Made by a program: the position numbers and the translations under genes. A stretch of 64,000 nucleotides of DNA, taken from RHKX01 sp963826475. Its GTDB lineage: Bacteria; Actinomycetota; Thermoleophilia; Solirubrobacterales; 70-9. The notes under the pieces are model-generated. The model was not told where the DNA came from. It searched no databases and saw only the letters and a list, made by a program, of their open reading frames with translations. Where the stretch lies: positions 186,001 to 250,000 of the forward strand of contig CAWGXC010000001.1 in assembly GCA_963826475.1 (NCBI GenBank), given 5' to 3'. Shown piece by piece: positions 39,644 through 47,519 of the stretch; within the stretch, counting starts at the first letter, position 1; every line of letters begins with the position of its first letter.

Positions 39644-40870
39644 ATGGGTAGGCTCGGGCACTTGCCCGAGCCGCAGACTGAGCTGAGTCCCGAAGCCGTT
39701 TCCAACGGCGTTCCCGAGCAGGCCGAGCGCGCCCGAGAGGCTGCCGACGGGGTCGGGACCGCGGTCGCGGAGGCACGCCGCGAGAGCGTCGAAACCCTCG
39801 CCGAAGAGGTCCGCCGCATCTCCACCGAGGCCCACCGGGCGTCACTGCGCGCATCCAAGGCCGAGGCGCTCGCCCGCCGCGCAGCCGCCGAGAAGAAGGC
39901 TGCCGAGGACCGCGCGACCCGGGCGGAGCGGATCGCAGCCGAAGCGGAGGCTGCGGCCATGGACGCGGCGAGCCATGCCGCCGAGCGCTACCAGCAACAG
40001 CTTCACGAGGCGCGCGAGCAGCTCCGCGAGCGTGCCGAGCAGAAGTTGCGCGCAGCGGTCGCCAAGATGAAGTCCCAGGCGGCAGCCAAGTTCGACGAGG
40101 AGCTGCAGCGCCGCCGCGCCGAGCTCGAGGCTTCGATGGGCGCCGAGGTGCGCGAAGCCGAGCGGGAGCTTCAGGCGGGCCGCGCCGACCTGGCGGTCGA
40201 GCTCGCTCAGCTAGAGGAGCGGCTTCAGACCGACACCGAGCAGATGGAGGCCGACTTCGAGGAACGCCGCCGCGAGCTGGAGTCACGAATCGAGGAGCGT
40301 GCCCGCGAGCTCGACGCGCGGGCGTCGAGTCGCGAGGACAAGCTCGACGAGGAGATCGAGCGGACTCGGGCCGAGTCAGCTGAGCAGATCGAGGCGGAGC
40401 GCAGCAGCCGGCTCGAGGCGGAGCGCCGCCTGGAGCTCACCGAGGCGAAGCTGACCCGCCTCGCCGACCGCCTCGCCGCCGAGGCCGAGAAGGGCGCCCT
40501 TGCGGAGTCCAAGTCGAGGATCACAGAGGAGCGGGAGCGCATCCGTCAGGAGGCCGCCGAGCTGGAGGCCAAGGCCCGAGCCGAGGCCGAGGCCGAGGCC
40601 GAGCGGGAGCTCCAAGAGCGACTCGAGGAGGAGCAGGCCCGCCTTCGAGCGGAAGCTGAGGCCCGCGCCGAGGCGGAGGCGAAGGTCGCCTCAGAGCGGC
40701 TGGAGCAGCGCGTCCGGCTCGAGTTCGACCGCAGCGCCAAGGAGAAAGCGCGACGCGCGGCCGAGGCTGCGCGACGTCGCTGTGACGAGCTCGAGCGTGA
40801 GCTGGTCGAGGAGGCCGCGAGGGCGGCCGGCGAGGCCGGCGAGCGCGTCCGCCGCGAGGCTCTGGGCTAG
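39644..40870 (+). CDS. Long coiled-coil protein
   Basis: This 408-residue protein is almost entirely Glu/Arg/Ala-rich heptads from about residue 45 to the end, for example RRISTEAHRASLRASKAEAL, EQLRERAEQKLRAAVAKMKS and ERELQERLEEEQARLRAEAE. It lacks a signal peptide, membrane segment or any globular domain. The N-terminal 25 residues (LPEPQTELSPEAVSNGVPEQ) are disordered. The length would give a rod of several tens of nanometres. Roles in cell shape or scaffolding are conceivable but unsupported. A nested hairpin separates it from the convergent peptidase-E-like gene. Confidence 0.8.
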   Translation: MGRLGHLPEPQTELSPEAVSNGVPEQAERAREAADGVGTAVAEARRESVETLAEEVRRISTEAHRASLRASKAEALARRAAAEKKAAEDRATRAERIAAEAEAAAMDAASHAAERYQQQLHEAREQLRERAEQKLRAAVAKMKSQAAAKFDEELQRRRAELEASMGAEVREAERELQAGRADLAVELAQLEERLQTDTEQMEADFEERRRELESRIEERARELDARASSREDKLDEEIERTRAESAEQIEAERSSRLEAERRLELTEAKLTRLADRLAAEAEKGALAESKSRITEERERIRQEAAELEAKARAEAEAEAERELQERLEEEQARLRAEAEARAEAEAKVASERLEQRVRLEFDRSAKEKARRAAEAARRRCDELERELVEEAARAAGEAGERVRREALG

Positions 40871-40877
40871 GTACTCC

Positions 40878-40921
40878 GAAGCCGCAGGGGGACGGTTCCG
40901 CGGCCCGTCCAGCCCGGCTTC
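40878..40921. terminator. Nested hairpin between convergent genes
   Basis: An outer GAAGCCG (40878-40884) pairs with CGGCTTC (40915-40921), and inside it GGACGG (40890-40895) pairs with CCGTCC (40905-40910). It lies between the stop codons of the coiled-coil gene and the first S51 gene and could end transcription from both sides. No U tract. Confidence 0.65.
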
Positions 40922-40924
40922 CCG

Positions 40925-41731
40925 TCAGCGACCGCGACCGATCCTGCCGGACGCGATCGCCGACCGGGCCTGGAAGCGGCGCAGTTGGCGCATCTCCTCG
41001 AGCCCCGGCTCCTCGCGCGGCGCCGATGCGGGCAGCAGACGCGAATCCAGTCGCTGTTCGATCGGCTCACCCGAACCGTCGGCCTCGACCCTGAAGGCGC
41101 CGGCGCTCTCCTTGGAGCGAACCGCCTCGACCAGCTCGCCGTCGCGGATCAGAGCGGCGGCGTGGTCGTCGAGTGCGAGGCCGCCGGGGATCTCGCCGGC
41201 ACCGACCAGCCGCCGATAGGCAGCGCGCCGATCAGGGTCCTGGCTGTAGTGAACGCAGTGGCTGCCCCCGATCAGGCCGAGTCCGGGGACGGGGGCGGGG
41301 GCTCCGCCGCCACGGGAGACCCCCTCCTCGAACCAGCACATCGATCCGGCGCTGTAGCCGCAGAGGAGGATGCCGTTCTCATGAGCAGCCTTCATGATCT
41401 CGTCGAGGCGGTGCTCGCGCCAGAGCGCCAGGAGGTTGACCATGCTGCCTCCGGTCACATAGATCGCGTCCTGGGAGAGCAGATGCTCGGCGAGGTCGAT
41501 CGGCGCCACCCCGAGCCGAAACAGCGACACGTCGGAGGCCACCGCCCCACGGCGCTCCATCGCGCTGTGAAACGAACGGATCTGCTCATGCGGATCTCCG
41601 CTCGCCGTCGGCAGGAGGCAGATCCGCGGTGTCGCGGAGTCGAGCACGGAGAGCACGTAATCGTGAAGCGCCTCGTTCTCGGGGCGCATGGCGAACTCGG
41701 CTCCCCCGATCGCGATGATCGGGCCGTTCAC
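40925..41731 (-). CDS. S51 peptidase-E / cyanophycinase-like hydrolase (1)
   Basis: This 268-residue protein belongs to the class I glutamine-amidotransferase-like S51 family. The nucleophile serine is S127 in CGYSAGSMCWFE, and the other blocks are ICLLPTASGDPHEQIRSFHS, IYVTGGSMVNLLALWREH, and LGLIGGSHCVHY with a histidine suited to the catalytic dyad. S51 enzymes cut Asp-dipeptides or cyanophycin; the family is also full of uncharacterised members. The ATG at 41731 gives a normal N-terminus (NGPIIAIGGAEF). A close paralog lies 19 bases upstream on the same strand, and the two are next to amt-glnK. I infer a nitrogen-linked hydrolase but cannot say the substrate. Confidence 0.85.
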   Translation of the reverse strand: MNGPIIAIGGAEFAMRPENEALHDYVLSVLDSATPRICLLPTASGDPHEQIRSFHSAMERRGAVASDVSLFRLGVAPIDLAEHLLSQDAIYVTGGSMVNLLALWREHRLDEIMKAAHENGILLCGYSAGSMCWFEEGVSRGGGAPAPVPGLGLIGGSHCVHYSQDPDRRAAYRRLVGAGEIPGGLALDDHAAALIRDGELVEAVRSKESAGAFRVEADGSGEPIEQRLDSRLLPASAPREEPGLEEMRQLRRFQARSAIASGRIGRGR

Positions 41732-41750
41732 GGGGTTCGCGCGCGCCCGC

Positions 41751-42566
41751 TCAGGCGACAGCGTGCAGGCCCTCGGAGCCGGCCGGCGCTTTCGCCGTGC
41801 CCAGGTACCTGGTCGGCAGCGCCGTCTCGATCACCCGGGCGCCGCCGTCGCCCACGCACCAGGCCCGCGCCTCCGGACGCGACGAGATCGCCGCGGTGAG
41901 CCGCGAGCCGGTGAAGTGCAGAGCGGCCCCGTTCTCGACGCCGTAGCCGGGACACATCCCGCGGCTGAGCAGCTCGTGATAGGCCTCGCGGCGCCCCTGA
42001 TCGGTGCCGTAGTGAACGCAATTGCTCCATGGAAGCAGACCCAGCCCCCGAACCCGCAGCACTTCGCCGTGAAATGAGGTCACGCCCTGGGAGTACCAGC
42101 AGAGCGAGCCCGCGCTCAGCCCGGCGAGGATCACGCCACTGCGCCACGCCTCGGCGAGCAGCACGTCGATCCCGTGGGCGCGCCAAGCGCCGAGCATGCT
42201 GATCACGCTGCCGCCGCCGACGTAGATCAGGTCCTGAGCGAGCAGGTGGGCGCGGAGGTCACCGACGCCGCGATCGCGGCGGAACAGGGAGATGTGCGAT
42301 GCCTCGCAGATGCTGCCCGGGAACGCCCGGTAGAAGCGGACGATGTAATGGTCGGCGTCGCCGCTCGCAGTCGGGAGAAAGCAGACGCGCGGCCGCTCGC
42401 GGCGCTTTCGCGCGAGATCCATGACGTACTCATCGAGCAGCGGGTTGCCGGCCTCCATCGAAAAGCCGCCGCCGCCGAGGGCGACGATCTGACGCGCGTC
42501 GGTCGGCGGGAGCCGAACCACGTTCGCCGCTTCCTCCATGTCCTCCACCTCCTCGGTCCTCGCCAT
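41751..42566 (-). CDS. S51 peptidase-E / cyanophycinase-like hydrolase (2)
   Basis: This 271-residue paralog has the nucleophile S151 in AGLSAGSLCWYS and the same surrounding blocks: VCFLPTASGDADHYIVRFYR, IYVGGGSVISMLGAWRAH and LGLLPWSNCVHY. It has about 20 extra N-terminal residues. The starts ATG 42566 and ATG 42539 are both possible; the longer is used here. The two paralogs differ through most of their length outside the motifs, so the duplication is old. A perfect hairpin separates it from glnK, so it has its own promoter rather than being read from amt. Confidence 0.83.
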   Translation of the reverse strand: MARTEEVEDMEEAANVVRLPPTDARQIVALGGGGFSMEAGNPLLDEYVMDLARKRRERPRVCFLPTASGDADHYIVRFYRAFPGSICEASHISLFRRDRGVGDLRAHLLAQDLIYVGGGSVISMLGAWRAHGIDVLLAEAWRSGVILAGLSAGSLCWYSQGVTSFHGEVLRVRGLGLLPWSNCVHYGTDQGRREAYHELLSRGMCPGYGVENGAALHFTGSRLTAAISSRPEARAWCVGDGGARVIETALPTRYLGTAKAPAGSEGLHAVA

Positions 42567-42581
42567 CTCCGCGGAAGGAAG

Positions 42582-42613
42582 GCGGGCCGGCTCCAGATCT
42601 GAAGCCGGCCCGC
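42582..42613 (-). terminator. Hairpin behind glnK
   Basis: GCGGGCCGGCT (42582-42592) pairs perfectly with AGCCGGCCCGC (42603-42613) across a 10-base loop. On the minus strand it lies 28 bases behind the glnK stop and is followed by CTTCCTTCC, a weak pyrimidine tract. It likely ends the amt-glnK transcript. Confidence 0.75.
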
Positions 42614-42641
42614 AATCCGAACCTGTGACAGTGGCCTCCGG

Positions 42642-43016
42642 CTAGCTGCCGGCGGGCACCTCAGAACCCTCATGGGCCTGCAGGACGTCGCCGCCCTCCT
42701 CGCCCGTGCGGATCCGGATCGCCTCCTCGACCGGAATGACGAAGATCTTGCCGTCTCCGATCGATCCCGTCCTCGCGTGCTTGAGCACCGTCTCGACGAC
42801 CAGCTCCTTCTCGGCGTCGCTGACGACGCACTCGATCTTGAGCTTCGGCCGTACGTTGACGCTCAGGCTCGCGCCTCGGTAATGCTCGACCACGCCCTTC
42901 TGGCGGCCCGAGCCCTTCACCTCGGAGATCGAGAGGGACGGGATGCCCCGCTCGAGCAGCTCCTGGCGGATCGGCTCGAACGCCTCGTGGCGAATGAACG
43001 CCTCGACTTTCTTCAT
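42642..43016 (-). CDS. glnK: PII nitrogen regulatory protein, GlnK-type, without Tyr51
   Basis: This 124-residue PII protein has the family blocks KGSGRQKG (34-41) and GSIGDGKIFVIPVEEAIRIR. It reports ATP/ADP and 2-oxoglutarate and blocks the Amt channel when nitrogen is ample. Aligned by eye to E. coli GlnB with no gaps, Q39 and Y46 are conserved, but position 51, the site uridylylated in proteobacteria and adenylylated in actinobacteria, is Leu (RGASLSVN). Control by covalent change at that residue is therefore not possible. It starts 14 bases behind amt with AAGGGA upstream, in the usual amt-glnK pair. The C-terminus is about 12 residues longer than in GlnB. Confidence 0.93.
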   Translation of the reverse strand: MKKVEAFIRHEAFEPIRQELLERGIPSLSISEVKGSGRQKGVVEHYRGASLSVNVRPKLKIECVVSDAEKELVVETVLKHARTGSIGDGKIFVIPVEEAIRIRTGEEGGDVLQAHEGSEVPAGS

Positions 43017-43030
43017 CTGCGTTCCCTTCC

Positions 43031-44545
43031 CTATGCCTGGGTCGATGGCGTCGATGCCATCGCCGAGACGGTTGCCGGGCGGGGAGGACTGGCCACGGGC
43101 GAGACGCTCGCGAATCCGTACTCCTCGGCCGGAATGAACTGCTCCGGGTATCCATACATGCCGTGCTCGGTGATGTCGAGTCCGGCCTCCTCATCCTCGC
43201 GGGAGACACGCAGGCCGATGGTCGCCTTGATGATCCCGAATACGACGTAGGAGACAGCGAACACCGTTGCGAACGCGGCGGCCACCCCGAGAGCCTGAGC
43301 TCCGAGCTGACTGAACGAGCCGGTGTACCAGAGGCCCGGATCGCCGACGCCGTTGAAGTCGGCGAATCGAGGCGACGTGAATATGCCGCACGACAGCGTT
43401 CCCCAGATTCCGGCGAGGCCATGAGCCGAGAGAGCGCCGACTGGATCGTCGAGCACCTTCTCGATCCCGAGCACGCCGAACACCACGATGACTCCGGCGA
43501 TCGCACCGATGATCGGCGCAGCCCAGAACTCGACGTATCCCGAGGGTGCCGTGATCGCAACGAGCCCCGCGATCGCGCCGTTGCCGGCCATGCCGATGTC
43601 AATGGTCTTGCGCAGCGAGTACATGACGATCACGGCTGCGACGACTCCGGCCGCCGCGGCCAGGTTCGTCACCACTACGATCTCGGCGAACCGGTTGCCG
43701 ATTCCATCGGCGGTCGATCCGAAGGCGCTGAGCGTGGAACCGGGGTTGAACCCGAACCATCCGAGCCACAGGATCAGGATCCCGAGGCCGACGATCGGCA
43801 TCGAGTGACCTGGAATCGGCCGGGGCTTCCCATCGGGCCCGAACTTGCCGAGCCTCGGTCCGAGGTGCAGCAGGGCCGCCAGCGCGCCGGTGGCGCCGAT
43901 CAGGTGGACCACCGTGGAACCGGCGAAGTCCTGCATCCCGATGCTGGCCTGCAGCCAACCGCCTCCGAAGATCCAGTGGGAGATGACCGGGTAGATCACC
44001 GCGCTGAAGATCACCGCATAGACGACGTAGGCGCCGAACTTGATCCGCTCCAGCGTGGTTCCCCAGACGATCGCCAGCGACACCGCGCAGAAGACGAACT
44101 GGAAGAACAGCAACGCCGCGGGGCTGATCGGCGCGACGTCCAGGATCGGGAAGTTCGCCGCGGCCTCAGCCGGCAGTGAGCTGACGTCCAGGAAGAAGCC
44201 GTGCGTGCCGGCGATCGTGCCCGCTCCACCGAATGCCAGCGCGAAGCCGACCGCCCAGTAGAGCAGCGCGCAGATCGAGAAATTGACCAGGATCTTTGCG
44301 ATTCCCGCACCCGCGTTCTTGGCCCGGGAGAACCCGACCTCGAGGAACGCGAATCCCGCCTGCATGAACATGACGAGACATGCCGCGACGATCACCCAGG
44401 TGGTGTTCAGGGCCCCGTTCGTTTCGTCGAGCCCGGTTGCGAGCTTGTCGATCTTCCCGGCTTCATCCGCGAACGCGGCGCCCGGGAGTAGCGCGAACAG
44501 CGCTACGAGCGCGAGCGGCAGCGCCCAAAGGTACTTCCGTTTCAT
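43031..44545 (-). CDS. amtB: Ammonium transporter (Amt/AmtB)
   Basis: This 504-residue Amt channel starts with a signal peptide (WALPLALVALFALLPGAAFA). The conserved aspartate is D206 and the two pore histidines are H214 (GSTVVHLIGATG) and H375 (GALSAHGLAGIWG). FLEVGFSRAKNAG supplies the periplasmic gate region. The C-terminal tail (SREDEEAGLDITEHGMYGYP) has the Gly-Tyr element that contacts PII, then about 45 further Ser/Pro/Ala-rich residues. It conducts ammonium inward and is controlled by the following GlnK. The 193-base upstream region has a perfect inverted repeat at 44701-44726 that may bind a nitrogen regulator. Confidence 0.96.
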   Translation of the reverse strand: MKRKYLWALPLALVALFALLPGAAFADEAGKIDKLATGLDETNGALNTTWVIVAACLVMFMQAGFAFLEVGFSRAKNAGAGIAKILVNFSICALLYWAVGFALAFGGAGTIAGTHGFFLDVSSLPAEAAANFPILDVAPISPAALLFFQFVFCAVSLAIVWGTTLERIKFGAYVVYAVIFSAVIYPVISHWIFGGGWLQASIGMQDFAGSTVVHLIGATGALAALLHLGPRLGKFGPDGKPRPIPGHSMPIVGLGILILWLGWFGFNPGSTLSAFGSTADGIGNRFAEIVVVTNLAAAAGVVAAVIVMYSLRKTIDIGMAGNGAIAGLVAITAPSGYVEFWAAPIIGAIAGVIVVFGVLGIEKVLDDPVGALSAHGLAGIWGTLSCGIFTSPRFADFNGVGDPGLWYTGSFSQLGAQALGVAAAFATVFAVSYVVFGIIKATIGLRVSREDEEAGLDITEHGMYGYPEQFIPAEEYGFASVSPVASPPRPATVSAMASTPSTQA

Positions 44546-44700
44546 ACGTTCACTCCTAGCCCGCCGGGCAGGGTCGACCGGCGGTCGTGGTTTGCCAACG
44601 CGATCAGTGTGCGTCGAGGAGGAGCGGCCGTGTTTGTACCGGCGTCGAAAATTACCCAGGCCGGCTTGTACGCGAGCGCTTCTGAGGCCCGTAAACCCCT

Positions 44701-44726
44701 TGTAACGGAGGTCTCGGCCCGTTACA
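44701..44726. promoter_or_regulatory. Inverted repeat upstream of amt, candidate operator
   Basis: TGTAACGG (44701-44708) and CCGTTACA (44719-44726) are perfectly complementary with a 10-base spacer, 156 bases ahead of the amt start codon. The GTAAC half-sites resemble GTnAC elements of actinobacterial GlnR boxes, but the half-site order and spacing differ from the classic layout. Next to it, GTAAAC at 44690 and GTAAC at 44702 are 12 bases apart. The role is inferred. Confidence 0.4.
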
Positions 44727-44738
44727 CGCCTTGGAGGG

Positions 44739-45662
44739 TCAGGCGCTCAGCTGGCTCGCGGGCTCTGCAGCGGGCACTTCTGCGGACGCGGACTCGGCGC
44801 GGGCGGTGCTCGCGGCGACCGTCAGCTCGGACCGCTCGGCCGCCATCTCGATTTCATCCGGATCGCCTCCGAGCTGCTCCCAGCGCTCGCGGGCGGTGCG
44901 ATGGAGGTCGTCGAGGAAGCCATCGGTGTGAAGGGGGTCGTGGTGGAAGAGAAGCGTGCGCTTGGCCTCGACGCGTTTGGCGAAGAGCATCGTGTCGGCG
45001 ATGCGGGAGTGGCCCCAGCCCTCATGACCCGGGTATTCCTCGTCGGTGTACTGGCAGTCGTGGATCAGCAGGTCGGCGTCGCGCGCCAGGTTGTAGCCGG
45101 AGATCCACTCGGGATCGAGGTCCTCGAGCGGACTGCCGAGGGCGGGCTCGTGATCGGGGATGTAGCAGAGGGTCACGTCTCCGTCGGTGATCCGATAGCC
45201 GAGCGTCGGGCCGCGATGGGTGACCGCCTCGGCCCGGATCGTTGCGTTGCCGATCTTCCATTCGCTCGCCGGAGCGTCGACGAAGGAGACGTCGCACGGC
45301 AGCTCACGGACTTCGACGGGGGAGAGGGGGGCCGAGATGTAGCGGGCGATGCGAGCTTCCAGGGACGCCTCCGGCGAGCTCGGTCCCCAGATCCTGATCG
45401 TCGACTCAGCCCGGAAGCAGGGCGGGAAGAACATCAGGCCCTGGATGTGGTCGAGGTGAAGGTGGGTGAGCAGGATGTTGATCTGCGGCATCTCCGGTGA
45501 GAGGGCGAAGCCGAGGGTGCGGATGCCGGTGCCGGCATCGAGGATCAGCGTCTCGCCGCTGGAGAGGGTGACCTCGACGCAGGACGTGTTGCCGCCGTAA
45601 TGGTTCATCTCCGGCCCCGGGGCGGGAACGGATCCGCGGGCGCCCCACACCTTGACTCTCAT
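44739..45662 (-). CDS. Metallo-beta-lactamase-fold hydrolase, PAS-coupled
   Basis: This 307-residue protein has the MBL metal motif HLHLDH in LLTHLHLDHIQGLMFFPP, then VTHRGPTLGYRI, a conserved aspartate in LIHDCQYTDEEY, and a late histidine HHDPLHTDGF. The opening VKVWGARGSVPAPG and NHYGGNTSCVEV is typical of the phosphodiesterase-like MBL subset (YycJ/ElaC-near) rather than of beta-lactamases. The C-terminus ends in a low-complexity Ala/Glu/Ser tail. Its start ATG overlaps the stop of an upstream PAS gene as ATGA, so a PAS sensor and an MBL hydrolase are made as a coupled pair. Such MBL proteins often cleave phosphodiesters or cyclic nucleotides. The substrate is unknown. Confidence 0.87.
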   Translation of the reverse strand: MRVKVWGARGSVPAPGPEMNHYGGNTSCVEVTLSSGETLILDAGTGIRTLGFALSPEMPQINILLTHLHLDHIQGLMFFPPCFRAESTIRIWGPSSPEASLEARIARYISAPLSPVEVRELPCDVSFVDAPASEWKIGNATIRAEAVTHRGPTLGYRITDGDVTLCYIPDHEPALGSPLEDLDPEWISGYNLARDADLLIHDCQYTDEEYPGHEGWGHSRIADTMLFAKRVEAKRTLLFHHDPLHTDGFLDDLHRTARERWEQLGGDPDEIEMAAERSELTVAASTARAESASAEVPAAEPASQLSA

Positions 45663-46108
45663 CCCGCGACCTCGTGGCGACCGGTGGTCACCTCACGGGC
45701 GTGCTCAGCGTCGACGGGCCAGAAGATCACCATCGCGCCGGATGCCCCGTTGGCCGTGCCGATGATCGGCATCGCGCTGGCCGCGATCTTGTGATGGCCC
45801 CCGTTCGAGGTCCGGACGCAGAACTCAGCGTGGGCGGGACGGCCCTCACGAAGGGCCTTCGTCAGCGGCAACTCGTCCAGGGGGATCGGCTCACCCTCAT
45901 CGGTGAGCGGGCCGAAGGCCGCCGTCCACTCGGCCGGTTCGAGCTGACCGACGTCCTCGAAGGGACGCCCGAGCATGGCCCCGGCACCCTCGTTGTAGAA
46001 CAGCAGCCGCCCGTCCGTGGCGACCAGGAAGGCAGGCGTTGTCACGCTGGTCAGAAGATTTCGGGCCAGAATCAGCTCGAGGGGTTTCTGCGAGCCGGAC
46101 ATGGGCAT
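45659..46108 (-). CDS. Single-domain PAS protein
   Basis: This 149-residue protein is essentially one PAS domain: LILARNLLTSVTTPAFLVAT, GRLLFYNEGAGAMLGRPFED and HHKIAASAMPIIGTANGASG. There is no output domain, kinase or membrane segment. A stop-start ATGA overlap joins it to the MBL hydrolase, implying equal production and possibly a complex. The start ATG is 46108 (MPMSGS) or 46102; the ribosome site is poor. It resembles sensory PAS proteins that signal by partner binding. The ligand cannot be read from the sequence. Confidence 0.83.
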   Translation of the reverse strand: MPMSGSQKPLELILARNLLTSVTTPAFLVATDGRLLFYNEGAGAMLGRPFEDVGQLEPAEWTAAFGPLTDEGEPIPLDELPLTKALREGRPAHAEFCVRTSNGGHHKIAASAMPIIGTANGASGAMVIFWPVDAEHAREVTTGRHEVAG

Positions 46109-46230
46109 GGTCCATTGTTCCACCGAAGGCGTCTCGGGTCGCCGCCGGTAGTCCGCGTGCACGCCTCGTCTCGCACCGGGCGAGGTTCAGGATCGCGTTT
46201 TCCGAACCGGCGCGCCGCGCCGGGCTGGCG

Positions 46231-46377
46231 TCAGTCCATCTTGCCGATCTTGAAGATCTTCGTTCCGCAATCGGGGCACGTGCCCTGAATCGCGGGGCGC
46301 CCGTTCTTCATCGTGATCTGCTGCGGCTCCTTGATCTCGACCTTCTTACGTTCCTTGACGCAGTAGCCCTCTGGCAT
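46231..46377 (-). CDS. Small DUF5679-type zinc-ribbon protein
   Basis: This 48-residue protein reads MPEGYCVKERKKVEIKEPQQ and then PAIQGTCPDCGTKIFKIGK. It matches the DUF5679 pattern, in which a CPxCG knuckle and an early cysteine form a zinc ribbon. The ATG at 46377 has GGAGGGAG seven bases upstream; upstream in-frame codons are not needed. Its partner is unknown. It is a free-standing small gene between the PAS gene and the coiled-coil membrane protein. Confidence 0.85.
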   Translation of the reverse strand: MPEGYCVKERKKVEIKEPQQITMKNGRPAIQGTCPDCGTKIFKIGKMD

Positions 46378-46485
46378 AGCCGTTCTCCCTCCGGGCGCTT
46401 TCGCACCCCTCGATTCAAACGTTCGTGCCGCATGGCACAACCGGTCGCGAGTGCGACTCTAGAGCCGTTTACGGACGTCAGACCG

Positions 46486-47031
46486 TCAGTCGCCGGCGGG
46501 CGACGTCCCGCCGCCGCCGCCGGACGCCCCACCTCCGGATCGCCCACCCGCACCCGGCGCTCCGCCGCCGGCCCCCGCCAGATCCGAGATCTGCCCCCGG
46601 AGGTCGCCGATGTCGTCCTCGACGACCGAGATGCGGTGGGCGAAGTTGCGGCCGGATGACTCCAGTTTGGAGACCTGGCTCTCGAGATCGGCGAGACGGG
46701 TCGAGAGAGTGGCGAGGTCGTCCTGAGCCGATTGGCCATCGCCGACCGTCGATGAAATGCCGGCGACCTGGCTCTCGACTCGGCTCAGGTCATCTCCGCT
46801 CGCGGAGTTGTCCCGCGCATCGACCGCCAGGACGAGCGCGACGATCGCCGTTGCGAGGGCCATGACGACCGCTGCCGCCCCCGTGTACGTGCGCGTTCCC
46901 AGCTTGCGATCGAGGACCGCCAGCCAAGCCAGAATCCCCCGCGCATCCTCCGCGCTTGCGATGGGCGCCTCGCCGGTCGGCGGCCGAAGGACGGGGTTCG
47001 TACCCGGGAGTTCAGGCTCGCCGTTGGTCAT
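46486..47031 (-). CDS. Single-pass membrane coiled-coil protein
   Basis: This 181-residue protein has a cytosolic N-terminus, one membrane segment (AAAVVMALATAIVALVLAVD, about residues 52-71), a coiled coil (RVESQVAGISSTVGDGQSAQ, ATLSTRLADLESQVSKLESS and RISVVEDDIGDLRGQI) and a Gly/Ala/Ser-rich tail. It starts six bases behind the rhodanese stop on the same strand, so the two are probably co-transcribed. The family is not recognised. A structural or adaptor role is possible. Confidence 0.72.
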   Translation of the reverse strand: MTNGEPELPGTNPVLRPPTGEAPIASAEDARGILAWLAVLDRKLGTRTYTGAAAVVMALATAIVALVLAVDARDNSASGDDLSRVESQVAGISSTVGDGQSAQDDLATLSTRLADLESQVSKLESSGRNFAHRISVVEDDIGDLRGQISDLAGAGGGAPGAGGRSGGGASGGGGGTSPAGD

Positions 47032-47037
47032 GACGAA

Positions 47038-47400
47038 TCAGGCGGCGCCCGGCCTGGGACCGGCCACCTCGCCGCCGGCCGGTTCCAGCTCGCGCCCGTC
47101 GTCGACCCAATCGAGCAGACCGCCGGCGAGGTTGTAGGCCTCGAACCCAGCCTCGCGGAAGGCAGCGGTCGCGAAGGATGAGCGGCTGCCGCTGCGACAG
47201 ACGAAGAGGACCGGGCGGCCTTGGTCGATCTCCCCGGCGCGGGTGGGAAGGGTCTCGAGGACGATGTGGGCGGCGCCCTCGATCCGGCCGGCGTCCCATT
47301 CGAAGTCCTGGCGGACGTCGACGATCTGGGCGCCGGCGGCGATCAGCTCGGTTGCGCGGGCTGGGGAGACCTCGGTCTCGATCTGTTCGGGCTCAGTCAT
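47038..47400 (-). CDS. Rhodanese-domain protein
   Basis: This 120-residue single-domain rhodanese has the active cysteine in LFVCRSGSRSS and the family blocks ELIAAGAQIVDVRQDFEWDA and YNLAGGLLDWVDDGRELEP. It transfers sulfane sulfur to cyanide or protein thiols. The active-site loop CRSGSRS is of the usual single-domain type. The ATG at 47400 is divergent from the thiolase start by 119 bases. A six-base inverted repeat (CTCTCG/CGAGAG) sits at 47470-47486 in that gap. The membrane coiled-coil gene follows directly. Confidence 0.9.
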   Translation of the reverse strand: MTEPEQIETEVSPARATELIAAGAQIVDVRQDFEWDAGRIEGAAHIVLETLPTRAGEIDQGRPVLFVCRSGSRSSFATAAFREAGFEAYNLAGGLLDWVDDGRELEPAGGEVAGPRPGAA

Positions 47401-47469
47401 ACGTCGCGAGGATAGTTGCTGGGGCTGACCCCGGTCCCTATGCAGCTTCCGTAACATTTCTGATGCACC

Positions 47470-47486
47470 CTCTCGCCTCACGAGAG
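47470..47486. promoter_or_regulatory. Short inverted repeat ahead of the thiolase gene
   Basis: CTCTCG (47470-47475) and CGAGAG (47481-47486) flank a five-base centre, and a third CTCTCG lies at about 47495. It lies between divergent rhodanese and thiolase starts, 34 bases ahead of the thiolase ATG. An operator for fatty-acid control is a guess from position. Confidence 0.3.
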
Positions 47487-47519
47487 TCAGATCCCTCTCG
47501 TCCAATCAAGGAGAACCTG

